From Haloarcula rubripromontorii (GTDB taxonomy: Archaea; Halobacteriota; Halobacteria; Halobacteriales; Haloarculaceae), in assembly GCF_001280425.1 (NCBI RefSeq), contig NZ_LIUF01000001.1:600945-664944 (forward strand): a stretch of DNA of 64,000 bases, written 5' to 3'. Under the pieces are notes generated by a model. The model was given only the letters and a program-made list of their open reading frames with translations, searched no databases and was not told the DNA's origin. Below, one piece after another: positions 7,714-15,628 of this stretch. Made by a program: the position numbers and the translations under genes. Each line of letters opens with the position of its first letter. Position 1 is the first letter of the stretch.

Positions 7714-8196
7714 ATGCAACGACGCAAGTACCTCGCAACTATCGGAGCAACTGTTGGTGGCCTCGCCCTCGCGGGATGTACGGAAGACAGCGGTGACTCC
7801 GGTGGCGGAGACGCGAACGACAACAGCGGAGACAGCAGTAACGGCAACTCGGACAACAGTGGCGGCGACGGCAACGGTGGCGATAGTAACAGCGGAAACA
7901 GCGGAAACAGTAGTGGCAACGACCAGCCCGACGTGGAAATCCTGAACCACGAGTTCTACAGCGAGGAGTTCTCTTCGGGCGTTCGTGGCACCGCTGTCAA
8001 CAATACCGACAGTGAAATCGGCTACGTCGAGGCGACCGCGACGTTCCTCGACTCGGAAGGTACGCAGATAGGCGAAGGACTCGATAACGTGAGCGACCTT
8101 GCTGGTGGGCGTGAGTGGGAGTTCGACTGTATGTTCACCGGGCAGGAAGAGAGCCGTATTGAAGAGTACGAAGTCGAAGTGACGACCGGGTTCTGA
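7714..8196 (+). CDS. Secreted lipoprotein with FxLYD-like domain
   Basis: The start at 7714 gives MQRRKYLATIGATVGGLALAGC, a Tat-type signal with paired arginines near the N-terminus and the lipobox LAGC, so the mature protein is anchored by lipid on Cys22 outside the cell. A long low-complexity linker of Gly, Asn, Ser and Asp (residues about 25-75) leads to a domain (VEILNHEFYSEEFSSGVRGT, then VEATATFLDSEGTQIGEG) resembling the FxLYD beta-sandwich fold. An upstream in-frame ATG (7666) would bury the signal peptide, so it was rejected. It is divergent from the repressor gene. Function unknown. Confidence 0.82.
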   Translation: MQRRKYLATIGATVGGLALAGCTEDSGDSGGGDANDNSGDSSNGNSDNSGGDGNGGDSNSGNSGNSSGNDQPDVEILNHEFYSEEFSSGVRGTAVNNTDSEIGYVEATATFLDSEGTQIGEGLDNVSDLAGGREWEFDCMFTGQEESRIEEYEVEVTTGF

Positions 8197-8321
8197 CCGG
8201 CGACGTTCACAATACCAGTAGCCGGGGTCATGCAATCACCACTCTCGAATCAACGAATCAGACGTTGCCGAATGTTATTTACCGTTTCATTATCATTTGC
8301 CAACAAGACAGGTGTCCTGAA

Positions 8322-8987
8322 ATGCCCGAAGGAAACTACGTAACGAACAAGACGGTTAGCAAGGTCGAAGACGAACTCCGAGCCGACGAAGAGGTACAGT
8401 ACCTTGCCCGAGGGAACAAGGTCGAACAGAGTTACCGTGGGTCTACGGAGAAGTTGGGATACCTCCGAGGTCGTCCGTGGTTAGTTGTCACTGACCAGCG
8501 AGTGTTTCTGAAAATCCCGAAGGCAATGAGTAGCCATGTGGACTCGTTCGAGTATGATGAACTCGCTGGTGCCGACCTTGGAAACAGTGGCATGACTGGT
8601 ACGCGGGTCAAGTTCCGCACCGTTCAGGGCAAGGACTACTCGTTCCGGGCAGACAAGCCCGAAGATACCGAGTTGGAAATGATGGTCGAGTTCATGCGGG
8701 AACAAGCGAGCGGTCAGCGGTCTACGGGAGCGGCTCCTTCGGGTTCTCACTCTGCGGACCTACACCAGACGGAATCCTGTATCGAGTGCGGCCAAGGTGT
8801 TTCAGAAGGAGTTAGCCGGTGTCCGAACTGTGGGTTCAACCCCGCCGCACACAACAAGTGGCGGGCGATTCACTCGGTGTTGGCTGGCTTTTCATTCATC
8901 ACGATAGTCGGGATTCCGCTTGCAATATGGTTCTACCTCAAAGCAAAAAGCCATCGTAAGAAGGTGAAAGGAGGGGTCACCGGGTGA
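8322..8987 (+). CDS. PH-like domain protein with zinc ribbon and membrane anchor
   Basis: The 221-residue protein has three parts. Residues about 15-115 look like a bacterial-type (YokE-like) PH domain: LVVTDQRVFLKI, then EYDELAGADLGNSG and the RFRTVQ-like strand VKFRTVQGKDYSFRA. Residues about 145-170 form a zinc ribbon (CIECGQ and CPNCGF). The end holds one hydrophobic segment (FSFITIVGIPLAIWFYL) and a basic tail, placing the rest probably in the cytoplasm. ATG 8322 was preferred to an earlier in-frame start because the domain begins at once. Role unknown; similar proteins sense or localise to membranes. Confidence 0.75.
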   Translation: MPEGNYVTNKTVSKVEDELRADEEVQYLARGNKVEQSYRGSTEKLGYLRGRPWLVVTDQRVFLKIPKAMSSHVDSFEYDELAGADLGNSGMTGTRVKFRTVQGKDYSFRADKPEDTELEMMVEFMREQASGQRSTGAAPSGSHSADLHQTESCIECGQGVSEGVSRCPNCGFNPAAHNKWRAIHSVLAGFSFITIVGIPLAIWFYLKAKSHRKKVKGGVTG

Positions 8988-9219
8988 AGTGAAGATGAAC
9001 ACGGATTCGGGCGAGTGCTTATTTTGAAGGCTTTCGGTGTAGACGTATAACTGAATAGACCAAACCCGAGCAAATTCTACGATACCAGTTTGCGGCTACA
9101 CAATTACGGGAACGGGAATGTCCGGAGTATTGCGGTTTCTTGCATTGAGGTTAATTACGTAACGAGTTGCATAAAACGTCAGAATAATTTAACTTCTTCC
9201 GCTCCCTCGGGAAGTCTGT

Positions 9220-9525
9220 ATGATACCAGAGTACGCGAAGCCCGGTGATACCGTGGTGAACTGTCCCCGTGGGGGTTACGTTTGGCCTTACAGCGGGAGT
9301 CATCTGCGGGCCACTTGCCCGTCCTGCGGATACAAATGCGAAGTGACCGAGAATCAGAAAGGTATCGTCGTATCTCCCGAAGACGGGATTCTGGTTGACG
9401 TGGATAGATACGACCAGTCGGTGCGGAAGGCTCTTTCACTCGGCCTGAAGAGAAGCGACCGAGAGTACCGCAGTGGTATCGCAGAAGTGTTCCCCACGAA
9501 GGGTGGTGAGTTCTGTGAGTTTTGA
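9220..9525 (+). CDS. Small zinc-ribbon protein, 101 residues
   Basis: It starts MIPEYAKPGDTVVNCPRGGY and has a single cysteine knuckle pair, CPSC near residue 38 followed by CEV six residues later, with CPRGG near residue 15 completing a plausible zinc site. The rest (VSPEDGILVDVDRYDQSVRK) has no recognisable family. An AT-rich region with a TATA-like run (aataatttaac, about 9182-9192) precedes it. The last residues are ECF-like (GGEFCEF) and the stop overlaps the start of the 34-residue zinc ribbon gene. Confidence 0.6.
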   Translation: MIPEYAKPGDTVVNCPRGGYVWPYSGSHLRATCPSCGYKCEVTENQKGIVVSPEDGILVDVDRYDQSVRKALSLGLKRSDREYRSGIAEVFPTKGGEFCEF

Positions 9526-9619
9526 AGCACAATGTCCGTTCTGCGGGACTGCGGTTGGCGAGTACGATTCAGAGTGTTGGAAGTGCGAGGCCACGCTATC
9601 GCCACCGAATAACGGGTAG
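9515..9619 (+). CDS. 34-residue zinc-ribbon microprotein
   Basis: From GTG 9515 the frame reads (M)SFEAQCPFCGTAVGEYDSE then CWKCEATLSPPNNG and stops at TAG 9617. CPFC and CWKC, ten residues apart, make a complete rubredoxin-like zinc knuckle, so the whole protein is one zinc ribbon. Its GTG lies inside the last codons of the upstream gene (11-base overlap, +1 frame), which argues for coupled translation. An alternative reading is that a frameshift split one longer double-ribbon protein. No function can be assigned. Confidence 0.6.
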   Translation: MSFEAQCPFCGTAVGEYDSECWKCEATLSPPNNG

Positions 9620-9643
9620 GAAGAGGCCCATATACCAGTTCGA

Positions 9644-10633
9644 CTAACTCCCACCAGCAGACGTGTGGAACGACCGCCCGCTTCGGAACTCGGTCAGTTC
9701 CTCGATACGGCTCTCAAGTTCTTCGATTTCCTCGCGGAGTTCGTCGGCTTCCTCGCCTTGGGTGGCCGCGAGTTGGTCTTTGAGGCCCTGTAGGCGCGTC
9801 TCCTTCTTGTCTTCGTCCACGTCGGCCTTCCGAACGTACTCGCTCTCTTCGACTTCGTACACGTCCGTCTCGGAGAGTTCGGTCACATCAAGTGCCTCGT
9901 CCACCTTGCTCGAATCGACAGTGGTCAGTCGTTCCCGTTCGATACCAGCGGCCTCGAAGGCGTTCAGCACCACCCCGTCGTCCTTGAGCGACCGGTTGCG
10001 ACGACTCGTCCGTTGGACTGACCCGAACTGGCCGCTCACTGGTTGGTCATGATGTAATCGGTCGAGAAGGACACTTCGTACGTCTTGGCGCAGGTCGTTG
10101 GCGTTGCGCTGTACGTCCGATAGCAGGGTGTAGAGGTTGACGAGAGCGGGCGTCTCTACGTCTTCGAGCGTAGTCACGTCGTGGCGTTCGAGAGCGTCAA
10201 TAAGCAACAGAGCGTCACTGTAGACGGCCACATCCGGCTCTTCTCGCTCTTCGTCGCCGTCGTCGGTGTCTCCTTGTGCTTCGACCAACGGCGAGCCTGT
10301 GGAAGTCTCCGACTCCGTTAGCGTCCCTTCGCGGTCGGCTATCTCGAAGCGCGGGTGCAAAGACAGCACGGTCGCGTAGGGTTCAGCGTCCGGTGGGAGT
10401 CGGTCTAACTCGAACTCGCCACGCGAGTCCTGAACCCGCTGAAACAACGTCTCGAACTGGTCGCGCTGTAGGGGTATCGTCTCGTCGTCGTCACGGTACT
10501 GAATCAAGACTCGCTGTTCCTGTACGTCGGTCACGCGAAACGCCTTGCGCGAGAGTGGGGTGACGAGAGTCGCGTCTGAAGGGAGTTCTTCGACGTTCTC
10601 AATGAGATTCTGCCACGTAGAGCCGAAGGTCAT
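9644..10633 (-). CDS. Coiled-coil protein of integrase neighbourhood, unknown function
   Basis: The ATG at 10633 gives 329 residues beginning MTFGSTWQNLIENVEELPSD. An N-terminal beta-rich region (residues about 20-110, FRVTDVQEQRVLIQYRDDDE) is followed by an acidic linker, a helical region (LLLIDALERHDVTTLEDVET) and a C-terminal coiled coil (LKDQLAATQGEEADELREE, about 285-315). An in-frame start at 10843 would overlap the integrase gene extensively and was rejected. It lies 50 bases downstream of the integrase on the same strand, so the two are probably co-transcribed. No family is recognised; an accessory role in integration or excision is possible. Confidence 0.68.
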   Translation of the reverse strand: MTFGSTWQNLIENVEELPSDATLVTPLSRKAFRVTDVQEQRVLIQYRDDDETIPLQRDQFETLFQRVQDSRGEFELDRLPPDAEPYATVLSLHPRFEIADREGTLTESETSTGSPLVEAQGDTDDGDEEREEPDVAVYSDALLLIDALERHDVTTLEDVETPALVNLYTLLSDVQRNANDLRQDVRSVLLDRLHHDQPVSGQFGSVQRTSRRNRSLKDDGVVLNAFEAAGIERERLTTVDSSKVDEALDVTELSETDVYEVEESEYVRKADVDEDKKETRLQGLKDQLAATQGEEADELREEIEELESRIEELTEFRSGRSFHTSAGGS

Positions 10634-10683
10634 GCGAGCGGGTACGAACGAGCGGGATAAAACATTCAGGTGGGTAATTCCGC

Positions 10684-11874
10684 CTACCAGATTTGCTCTA
10701 CGGCACTGTTCCGCGTTTCTGCGTCCGAGTGTAGGTACTTCATAGTCGTGTTCAGACTCTTGTGCCGTAGTTGCTCCTTCGCGTGGTGCGGGCCAACGTG
10801 GTTCGCCCAATACGTTGCCACCCCGTGCCGGATAGAGTACCACGAGATTTCCTTATGCTCGGGAATCGGAACATCACCGCTCTCGATTACCCGGTGAAGG
10901 AGCGCGTTGCACGACTTGGAACTGTACGGCGACGACTTCTGCGTTAGCCACAACTCGTCTCTGCCGTCGTACTTGTCCATCGACGCCCGTTCATCGAGCC
11001 AGCGTTTCAGGGCCTTCGCCGTTCGACCCTTGATAGCACAGTTCCAATGCGCTTCGTTCTTCGTAGCCTCGTCCTTGGGGATGTTCAGTTCGTTGTCTTC
11101 GAGGTTTACCCACGACACCTTCGCCCGCCCAACCTCGATAGGGCGTAGTCCGGTGTCGAGCGTGACTGCTATCATGGACGGGTACTTCCACGAGTTCGCT
11201 TCTTTGAACTCCGCCGGGCCGACCTTCTCCTTCGGGATTCCAAGCCGCTGTGCGACGAAGGACTTCAGTTGGCTACGCTCGTCGGGCGAGACGGAGTGGT
11301 AACTCTTTACCGACGAGTGGTCGAGCGCCGCTTGGTACAACGGCTCGAACGCACTCCGCCGAAGGTAGTCCCGTTCGTCACCGTTCGCCTGCGAGAGTTC
11401 CACGTCGAGTTCCCACTCGTAGTCCGTTCCCCGGACGTGGTTACTGAAGCGGAAGTACCGCTTAATGTCCTTGGCATGGTGCAGGACGGTCGAGTCAATC
11501 ATCCCGTCCGACTGGTCGAGGACGCGAACGAACTTGTCCGCATGGTCGGGCGTGAACTGCGTGGTGTACTGGTTCTCGTACCGCCACAGCCACCGGAAGG
11601 CCGTTTCGAGTTTGTAGTGGGTGGATTCGAGCGTCGAGCGGGCAAGGCCCTCGTGCTTCTCGGGATTCTTCCCATAGGTGGCGAGCCACGACAGCAGTTC
11701 GTGTTTGAAGTCGCGGTAGTCGTCTACCATGTTCAGTCCAAACTCTTGCAAGTCGCCCTTCGAGCGCTCGCTGACCAGTGGGTACTCGAACTCGTAGTCC
11801 TCGGGCGCGGGTGGTATCTCTGCGGATACCGCGTCCCCACTACCGAGGTTGTCGAGCGGGTCAGCCCGGTTCAT
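10684..11874 (-). CDS. Tyrosine recombinase / integrase
   Basis: This 396-residue protein has an N-terminal SAM-like core-binding domain (about 40-160) and a C-terminal catalytic domain. Visible catalytic residues are R244 (TGLRPIE), R349 in WYSIRHG (the usual HxxR histidine position is Tyr346), H371 in LRHKSL and the nucleophile Y380 in TTMKYLH. The family cuts and joins att sites, commonly at tRNA 3' ends. Its start faces a tRNA-Thr gene 183 bases away whose 3' end points toward the integrase, the standard layout for an integrated element. It probably mobilised the accessory block to its left. Confidence 0.92.
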   Translation of the reverse strand: MNRADPLDNLGSGDAVSAEIPPAPEDYEFEYPLVSERSKGDLQEFGLNMVDDYRDFKHELLSWLATYGKNPEKHEGLARSTLESTHYKLETAFRWLWRYENQYTTQFTPDHADKFVRVLDQSDGMIDSTVLHHAKDIKRYFRFSNHVRGTDYEWELDVELSQANGDERDYLRRSAFEPLYQAALDHSSVKSYHSVSPDERSQLKSFVAQRLGIPKEKVGPAEFKEANSWKYPSMIAVTLDTGLRPIEVGRAKVSWVNLEDNELNIPKDEATKNEAHWNCAIKGRTAKALKRWLDERASMDKYDGRDELWLTQKSSPYSSKSCNALLHRVIESGDVPIPEHKEISWYSIRHGVATYWANHVGPHHAKEQLRHKSLNTTMKYLHSDAETRNSAVEQIW

Positions 11875-12056
11875 CGGTACCGCTCACCCCCCGAATCGCC
11901 GGACGGCACGGTTCCGTATCTTATAGTGTCCTGACAACAACGCGAATCGCAAGACGGCGACGGGGTGGACGTGTAGTGAAACGTAACGTTCCTGAGTTCC
12001 ATTTGTTCTCTCCTAAGAAGGGCGTAAAATGGACGGAGAGACGCTGAAACGCCTGA
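11875..12056. other. Integrase promoter and presumed att-side region
   Basis: These 182 bases separate the integrase start from the tRNA-Thr 3' end. They are non-coding and should carry the integrase promoter (TATA-like tcttatag near 11919-11926) and the element end adjoining the tRNA. I see no second copy of the tRNA 3' end anywhere to the left in this window. Confidence 0.5.
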
Positions 12057-12128
12057 AGCCTAGGCCGGAATTTGAATCCGGGGTCTCGTCCTTACCAAGG
12101 ACGCGCTTTACCGCTAAGCTACCCAGGC
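12057..12128 (-). tRNA. tRNA-Thr (anticodon GGU)
   Basis: The minus strand folds as a 72-base cloverleaf. Acceptor arms are GCCTGGG and CCTAGGC with discriminator T; the anticodon stem CGTCC/GGACG closes the loop TTGGTAA, anticodon GGT; the T arm is CCCGG-ATTCAAAT-CCGGC-like with GATTCAAATTC. CCA is not encoded, as usual in haloarchaea. It reads threonine codons ACC and ACU. Its 3' end faces the integrase gene, making it the likely attB site of the accessory block. Confidence 0.95.
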
Positions 12129-12195
12129 ACGCATCAATGTGTATCCGGCAATTGTCTAAAGTCGTTTCGATTCGGGACCGGTGTGTCGAATAGTA

Positions 12196-12852
12196 TCAGT
12201 GGTCGGCGGCGGCCTCGGTCCCGTCGCCGGTTGGCTGTTCGGCCCCGGCTCGCGCACGGAGTGTGTCAGCGACCTCCTCAGCGAGCAGGTCGGCATTCGA
12301 CGGGAGGCCGTCGACGGCCAGCTCAGTCGCGTACTCGCGAAGCGTCGGAGTGGGTCTGATGCCGGCAGCAGTGACGCCGGCGACGACGGCGAGTTCCAGA
12401 ATGTCCGTTTCGAGCGCAGTGTCGAGGCTTTCGTCGTCGGTCGTCTGACGGACCGTCTGGTCGTGGCCGAACGAGCGGACGACAGTGACAGCGGCGTCGG
12501 CGGCCTCGGTTCTGGCGAGCAGGTAGAAGCCCCGTGAGACGAGGATATCCGCGATGAGGATGTCCAAGTCGGCGGTGTCGCGGTCGCCGTTGACCCAGGG
12601 GTCATCCCGGGCCAGTTGCCGAGTGAGCGAGAGCCCCTCGTAGATGAGCTGGACGCCGGCGGCTCGGTCAGCGACGCCGTCAGCCAGGTCGACCGGTGGG
12701 TCGCTGGTCGCGCCCGCGCTGACGAGCGTCAGGACGCCGGGCGCCAGCGACGCGTCGTCCAAGCGAGCGTCGATCCGCTCGTGAAGCCGGTCAGGCTCGA
12801 CATCGTCGACTGCCGCCAACGCCGCTCGGCGAACTGCCGCCACTTCCTCCAT
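12196..12852 (-). CDS. Haloarchaeal conserved protein (DUF7114-like)
   Basis: A 218-residue, almost all-alpha acidic protein beginning MEEVAAVRRAALAAVDDVEP. Segments such as GVQLIYEGLSLTRQLARDDP and ILIADILVSRGFYLLARTEA recall the helical core of polyprenyl-synthase-like proteins but lack the DDxxD catalytic motifs. By recall it belongs to a haloarchaeal family (DUF7114) conserved beside the enoyl-CoA hydratase gene, which is divergent here across 60 bases. It begins the core chromosome right of the tRNA-Thr. Function unknown. Confidence 0.7.
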   Translation of the reverse strand: MEEVAAVRRAALAAVDDVEPDRLHERIDARLDDASLAPGVLTLVSAGATSDPPVDLADGVADRAAGVQLIYEGLSLTRQLARDDPWVNGDRDTADLDILIADILVSRGFYLLARTEAADAAVTVVRSFGHDQTVRQTTDDESLDTALETDILELAVVAGVTAAGIRPTPTLREYATELAVDGLPSNADLLAEEVADTLRARAGAEQPTGDGTEAAADH

Positions 12853-12912
12853 TATGAGGGTCTAGCGACGGGAAGGGCAAAGACCTTTGGAAACCGCAGA
12901 GTCACAGCAGAC

Positions 12913-13587
12913 ATGGTACAGACCACGAGCAGCGATGGTGTCCGGACCCTGACGCTCGACCGGCCCGACCAGCGCAATGCGCTCACCAGCGCGGCGCTTC
13001 GTGACCTCGAAGCGGCGGTCGAGTCAGCGAGCGAACCGGTGCTGTATCTCCACGGCGCTGGCGAGGCGTTCTGTGCCGGCGCGGACCTGAACGAAGTAAA
13101 GGCGCTCTCCGCGTCGAGCGCCGAGACGTTCGCGGCGCTGGGCCAGCGGGTCGCCCGGACGCTCGAATCCTACGACGGGGCGGTCGTCGCCGGTATCGAC
13201 GGCGCGGCACGGGGCGGCGGCGTCGAACTGGCGCTGGCCTGCGATATCCGTGTAGCGACACCCGATGCGACGCTGGCCGAGACAGGTGTCAAACTCGGCC
13301 TGTTCGGCGCGTGGGGTGGGACGGCGCGGCTCCCAGACATCGTCGGGACCGGCGACGCCCTAGACATCGCACTCTCCGGCCGAACGCTCGACGCAAAGAC
13401 GGCGCTGCAGATGGGGCTGGTTTCGCGGCTCACTACGGAGCCACGGGCCGTCGCCGAGGAGTTGGCAGATGTCGACGCGGACGCGCTTCGGGTGCTGAAA
13501 ACACGGATCCGAGACGACGCGGACACCGAGACACAGGAGCGCCGCGAGCAGCAGGCCTTCGCCGATCTCAACGCGAAGACGGAGTAG
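12913..13587 (+). CDS. Enoyl-CoA hydratase/isomerase family protein
   Basis: The start at 12913 gives 224 residues, somewhat shorter than the usual 255-260. Crotonase fold markers are present: the first oxyanion-hole segment FCAGADL (about 56-62), the second ARGGGVELALACD (about 97-109) with the conserved Glu, and the region LAETGVKLGLFGAWGGT (about 118-134). Such enzymes hydrate or isomerise enoyl-CoA in fatty-acid or branched-chain degradation; the exact substrate cannot be told. The C-terminal trimerisation helices are reduced. Divergent from the DUF7114-like gene. Confidence 0.88.
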   Translation: MVQTTSSDGVRTLTLDRPDQRNALTSAALRDLEAAVESASEPVLYLHGAGEAFCAGADLNEVKALSASSAETFAALGQRVARTLESYDGAVVAGIDGAARGGGVELALACDIRVATPDATLAETGVKLGLFGAWGGTARLPDIVGTGDALDIALSGRTLDAKTALQMGLVSRLTTEPRAVAEELADVDADALRVLKTRIRDDADTETQERREQQAFADLNAKTE

Positions 13588-13625
13588 GAAAGGGTACAAG
13601 ACGCCGCCTCGCGTACAGGTCGGCA

Positions 13626-14396
13626 ATGGTCGACTGTGAGTATTGTTCAGAATCGTTCGACGGCGAGGACGCCTACCTCACCCACCTCGACGACGCTCAC
13701 GACGGCGAATTGGGAGCTATCGATCGTCGGCGCGTCGAGGCACAGGCCGGCGGCGAGGACGGGACCGCCCTTCCGGTGGGCCCCATCGTTATCGGCGTCG
13801 TCGTGGTGTTCGCTATCGGACTCACAGTGTATGTGACTCAGCTAAGTGGCGGTGATGGCGGACGTGGCGCGGATCTAGTCGGGACCGCAGGCGCACAGCC
13901 GCTTTCGGCGGTCGAAGCCTCCGGAATCGAAGCGTCACCGCTCGACGAGGCCGGCGACAGCGACCGTCTGGCCGGCGTCGAGCAGTTCCCGGATCGGGGG
14001 GCCAACCACGTCGAAGAGGGGAGTGCCATCGACTACCAGCGGGTCCCGCCGCTCTCCGGGACACACTACGCGTCGACAGTGGATGCGGGCTTCTACGAGG
14101 CGACGCCGTTGCTTGGCTCGCTCGTCCACACGCTCGAACACGGCGCGGTCATCGTCTACTACGACCCCGACGAAATCTCGCCCGAAGCCAGAGCGAGCCT
14201 TCGAGAGTTGTCCAGCACACACACCGGTACTTGGCGGAGCGTCGTCGCCGTCCCGAATCCCAGCGACGACCCGCGGGCACCCTACGTCGTGACGGCGTGG
14301 CGGCACGAGCTGCTGCTTGACAGCTACGACGCCGAAACCGCCCACGCGTTCCTCTCTGAGTATCTGGGTCGCGGTCCGGAGAACCCGGTTCGCTAA
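13626..14396 (+). CDS. DUF3105 membrane protein with N-terminal C2H2 finger
   Basis: The 256-residue product opens with a C2H2-like finger (CEYCSESFDGEDAYLTHLDD, then H), has one membrane segment near residues 57-76 (IVIGVVVVFAIGLTVYV) and an external DUF3105 domain with its hallmark LEHGAVIVYYDP near 172-183 and YPPLSG-like VPPLSGTHY. The finger would face the cytoplasm and the DUF3105 domain outside. The ATG at 13626 follows a haloarchaeal-looking gap of 38 bases after the hydratase gene. Function of DUF3105 is not established. Confidence 0.8.
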   Translation: MVDCEYCSESFDGEDAYLTHLDDAHDGELGAIDRRRVEAQAGGEDGTALPVGPIVIGVVVVFAIGLTVYVTQLSGGDGGRGADLVGTAGAQPLSAVEASGIEASPLDEAGDSDRLAGVEQFPDRGANHVEEGSAIDYQRVPPLSGTHYASTVDAGFYEATPLLGSLVHTLEHGAVIVYYDPDEISPEARASLRELSSTHTGTWRSVVAVPNPSDDPRAPYVVTAWRHELLLDSYDAETAHAFLSEYLGRGPENPVR

Positions 14397-14416
14397 CGGC
14401 TGAAACGAGACACGAC

Positions 14417-15250
14417 TCAGTACAGCGGGTCCGGACCCGGCGGCATCGCCCGCTTGTGGGCGCTCGAGGTGTGCATCTCACGGACAGTCTCAACGACATC
14501 GAGCGAGACACCAAGCCGGTCGGCTGTCGCGGCCGCCGGAACACCGCCGTCGATGTGCAGAGCGAGGATGGAGTCGAGCGTGTCGTAGTCCATCCCCATC
14601 TCGTCGGCGTCGGTTTGCCCGGCCCACATCTCGGCGCTAGCGGTCTTTTCGGCGAGGTCATCGGGGACGCCGACGTGTTTCGCAAGCTGCCGGACCTGCT
14701 GTTTGTACAGCGGCGCGATAGGATGGCAGTCGACCGCGCCGTCGCCGTATTTCGTGTAGTAGCCGACCAATGCCTCGCTCCGGTTTCCAGTCCCCAGTAC
14801 CAGCGCCTGTTCGTGGTTGCCGACGAGATAGTTCAGCACCGCTCGACAGCGGACCCGGAGATTGCCGACGGCGAGCTGGTCGCCCTCAGCATCTGGATAG
14901 GCATCGAGGAACGCGTCGACCAGCGGGTTGATCTCGATGACGTCGTAGTCGATGCCGAGCAGGTCGTTGGCCACCCGCTCGGCGTCGCTCATATTGTCGG
15001 CACGATTGACCTCGCTGGGCATCACGAGCCCGTGAACGGCGTCACGGCCGAGCGCTTCGACGGCCAGATGCGAGACGAGCGTGCTATCGATGCCACCCGA
15101 GAGCCCCATCACGACGGTGTCGACACCGGCAGCGTCGACCTGCTCCTCGATGAACGACGTAATATGATCGCGATGCGCCTCCAATTCAGCCGCAGAGAAC
15201 GTCAGGTTCAGCGGCTCATCGGCACGGACAATGGATTCGGCCGTTGCCAT
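14417..15250 (-). CDS. nadE: NAD+ synthetase (ammonia-dependent type)
   Basis: A 277-residue enzyme with the ATP-pyrophosphatase loop MGLSGGIDST (SGGIDST at 51-57), the GTGNRSEALVGYYTKYGDG segment (about 157-175) that binds deamido-NAD and ATP, and a C-terminal HKRAMPPGP. It amidates deamido-NAD+ to NAD+ in the last biosynthetic step. There is no glutaminase domain, so it should use ammonia, as for other haloarchaeal NadE. Length matches the family. It converges on the DUF3105 gene. Confidence 0.95.
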   Translation of the reverse strand: MATAESIVRADEPLNLTFSAAELEAHRDHITSFIEEQVDAAGVDTVVMGLSGGIDSTLVSHLAVEALGRDAVHGLVMPSEVNRADNMSDAERVANDLLGIDYDVIEINPLVDAFLDAYPDAEGDQLAVGNLRVRCRAVLNYLVGNHEQALVLGTGNRSEALVGYYTKYGDGAVDCHPIAPLYKQQVRQLAKHVGVPDDLAEKTASAEMWAGQTDADEMGMDYDTLDSILALHIDGGVPAAATADRLGVSLDVVETVREMHTSSAHKRAMPPGPDPLY

Positions 15251-15401
15251 GGTCTCTAGTTGGACGGCCCGAACTAATACCCATCTATCGGCGTGATATT
15301 TTCGGACGCGCGTCCAGTCAAAACGCTACGTTCAAGTGCAGTCGCTGTTGACAGTTCGGTACGGAGTTCGCGGGTCCGCCCGACCTGCAATCTACCACAG
15401 C

Positions 15402-15432
15402 GCGCCGGTGGTGAGCGATTCCGCAGGAATCG
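15402..15432. repeat. Partial copy of tRNA-Gly 5' end with hairpin
   Basis: GCGCCGGTGGT at 15402-15412 repeats the first 11 bases of the tRNA-Gly gene (15457-15467). It is followed at 15414-15431 by the hairpin GCGATTCC-GCA-GGAATCGC region. Eleven bases in GC-rich DNA can recur by chance, but the position directly before the tRNA, mirrored by a tail duplication after it, makes it worth marking. Confidence 0.4.
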
Positions 15433-15456
15433 CGAGCCTCGGCGCGAGTGCAACGA

Positions 15457-15527
15457 GCGCCGGTGGTCCAGTGGTAGGACATTGCCTTCCCAAGGCAATA
15501 GCCCGGGTTCAATTCCCGGCCGGCGCA
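15457..15527 (+). tRNA. tRNA-Gly (anticodon CCC)
   Basis: A 71-base cloverleaf: acceptor GCGCCGG with CCGGCGC and discriminator A; anticodon stem TTGCC/GGCAA around loop TTCCCAA, anticodon CCC; T arm CCGGG-TTCAATT-CCCGG. CCA is not encoded. It decodes GGG. The last 21 bases are repeated about 100 bases downstream, a sign of a past insertion at its 3' end. Confidence 0.95.
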
Positions 15528-15607
15528 TTCTGCGACGAACGTGAGGAGCGAATGGGTACAGAGGGAATTGAATCACGCGAGGCGAACGGAGTGAGTCTCG
15601 CCATCGT

Positions 15608-15628
15608 GTTCAATTCCCGACCGGCGCA
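15608..15628 (+). repeat. Duplicated 3' end of tRNA-Gly
   Basis: GTTCAATTCCCGACCGGCGCA matches the last 21 bases of the tRNA gene (15507-15527) with one change (G to A). The two copies are 101 bases apart in direct orientation. This is what an integration or duplication at a tRNA 3' end leaves behind. No integrase gene lies between; the insert is only 80 bases. Confidence 0.8.

Noticed and set aside
12057-12128. Second tRNA-tail copy for the tRNA-Thr within 1-12000
   Set aside because: I looked for GAATTTGAATCCGG-like and CCTAGGC sequences to the left and found none convincing, so no att pair is claimed.
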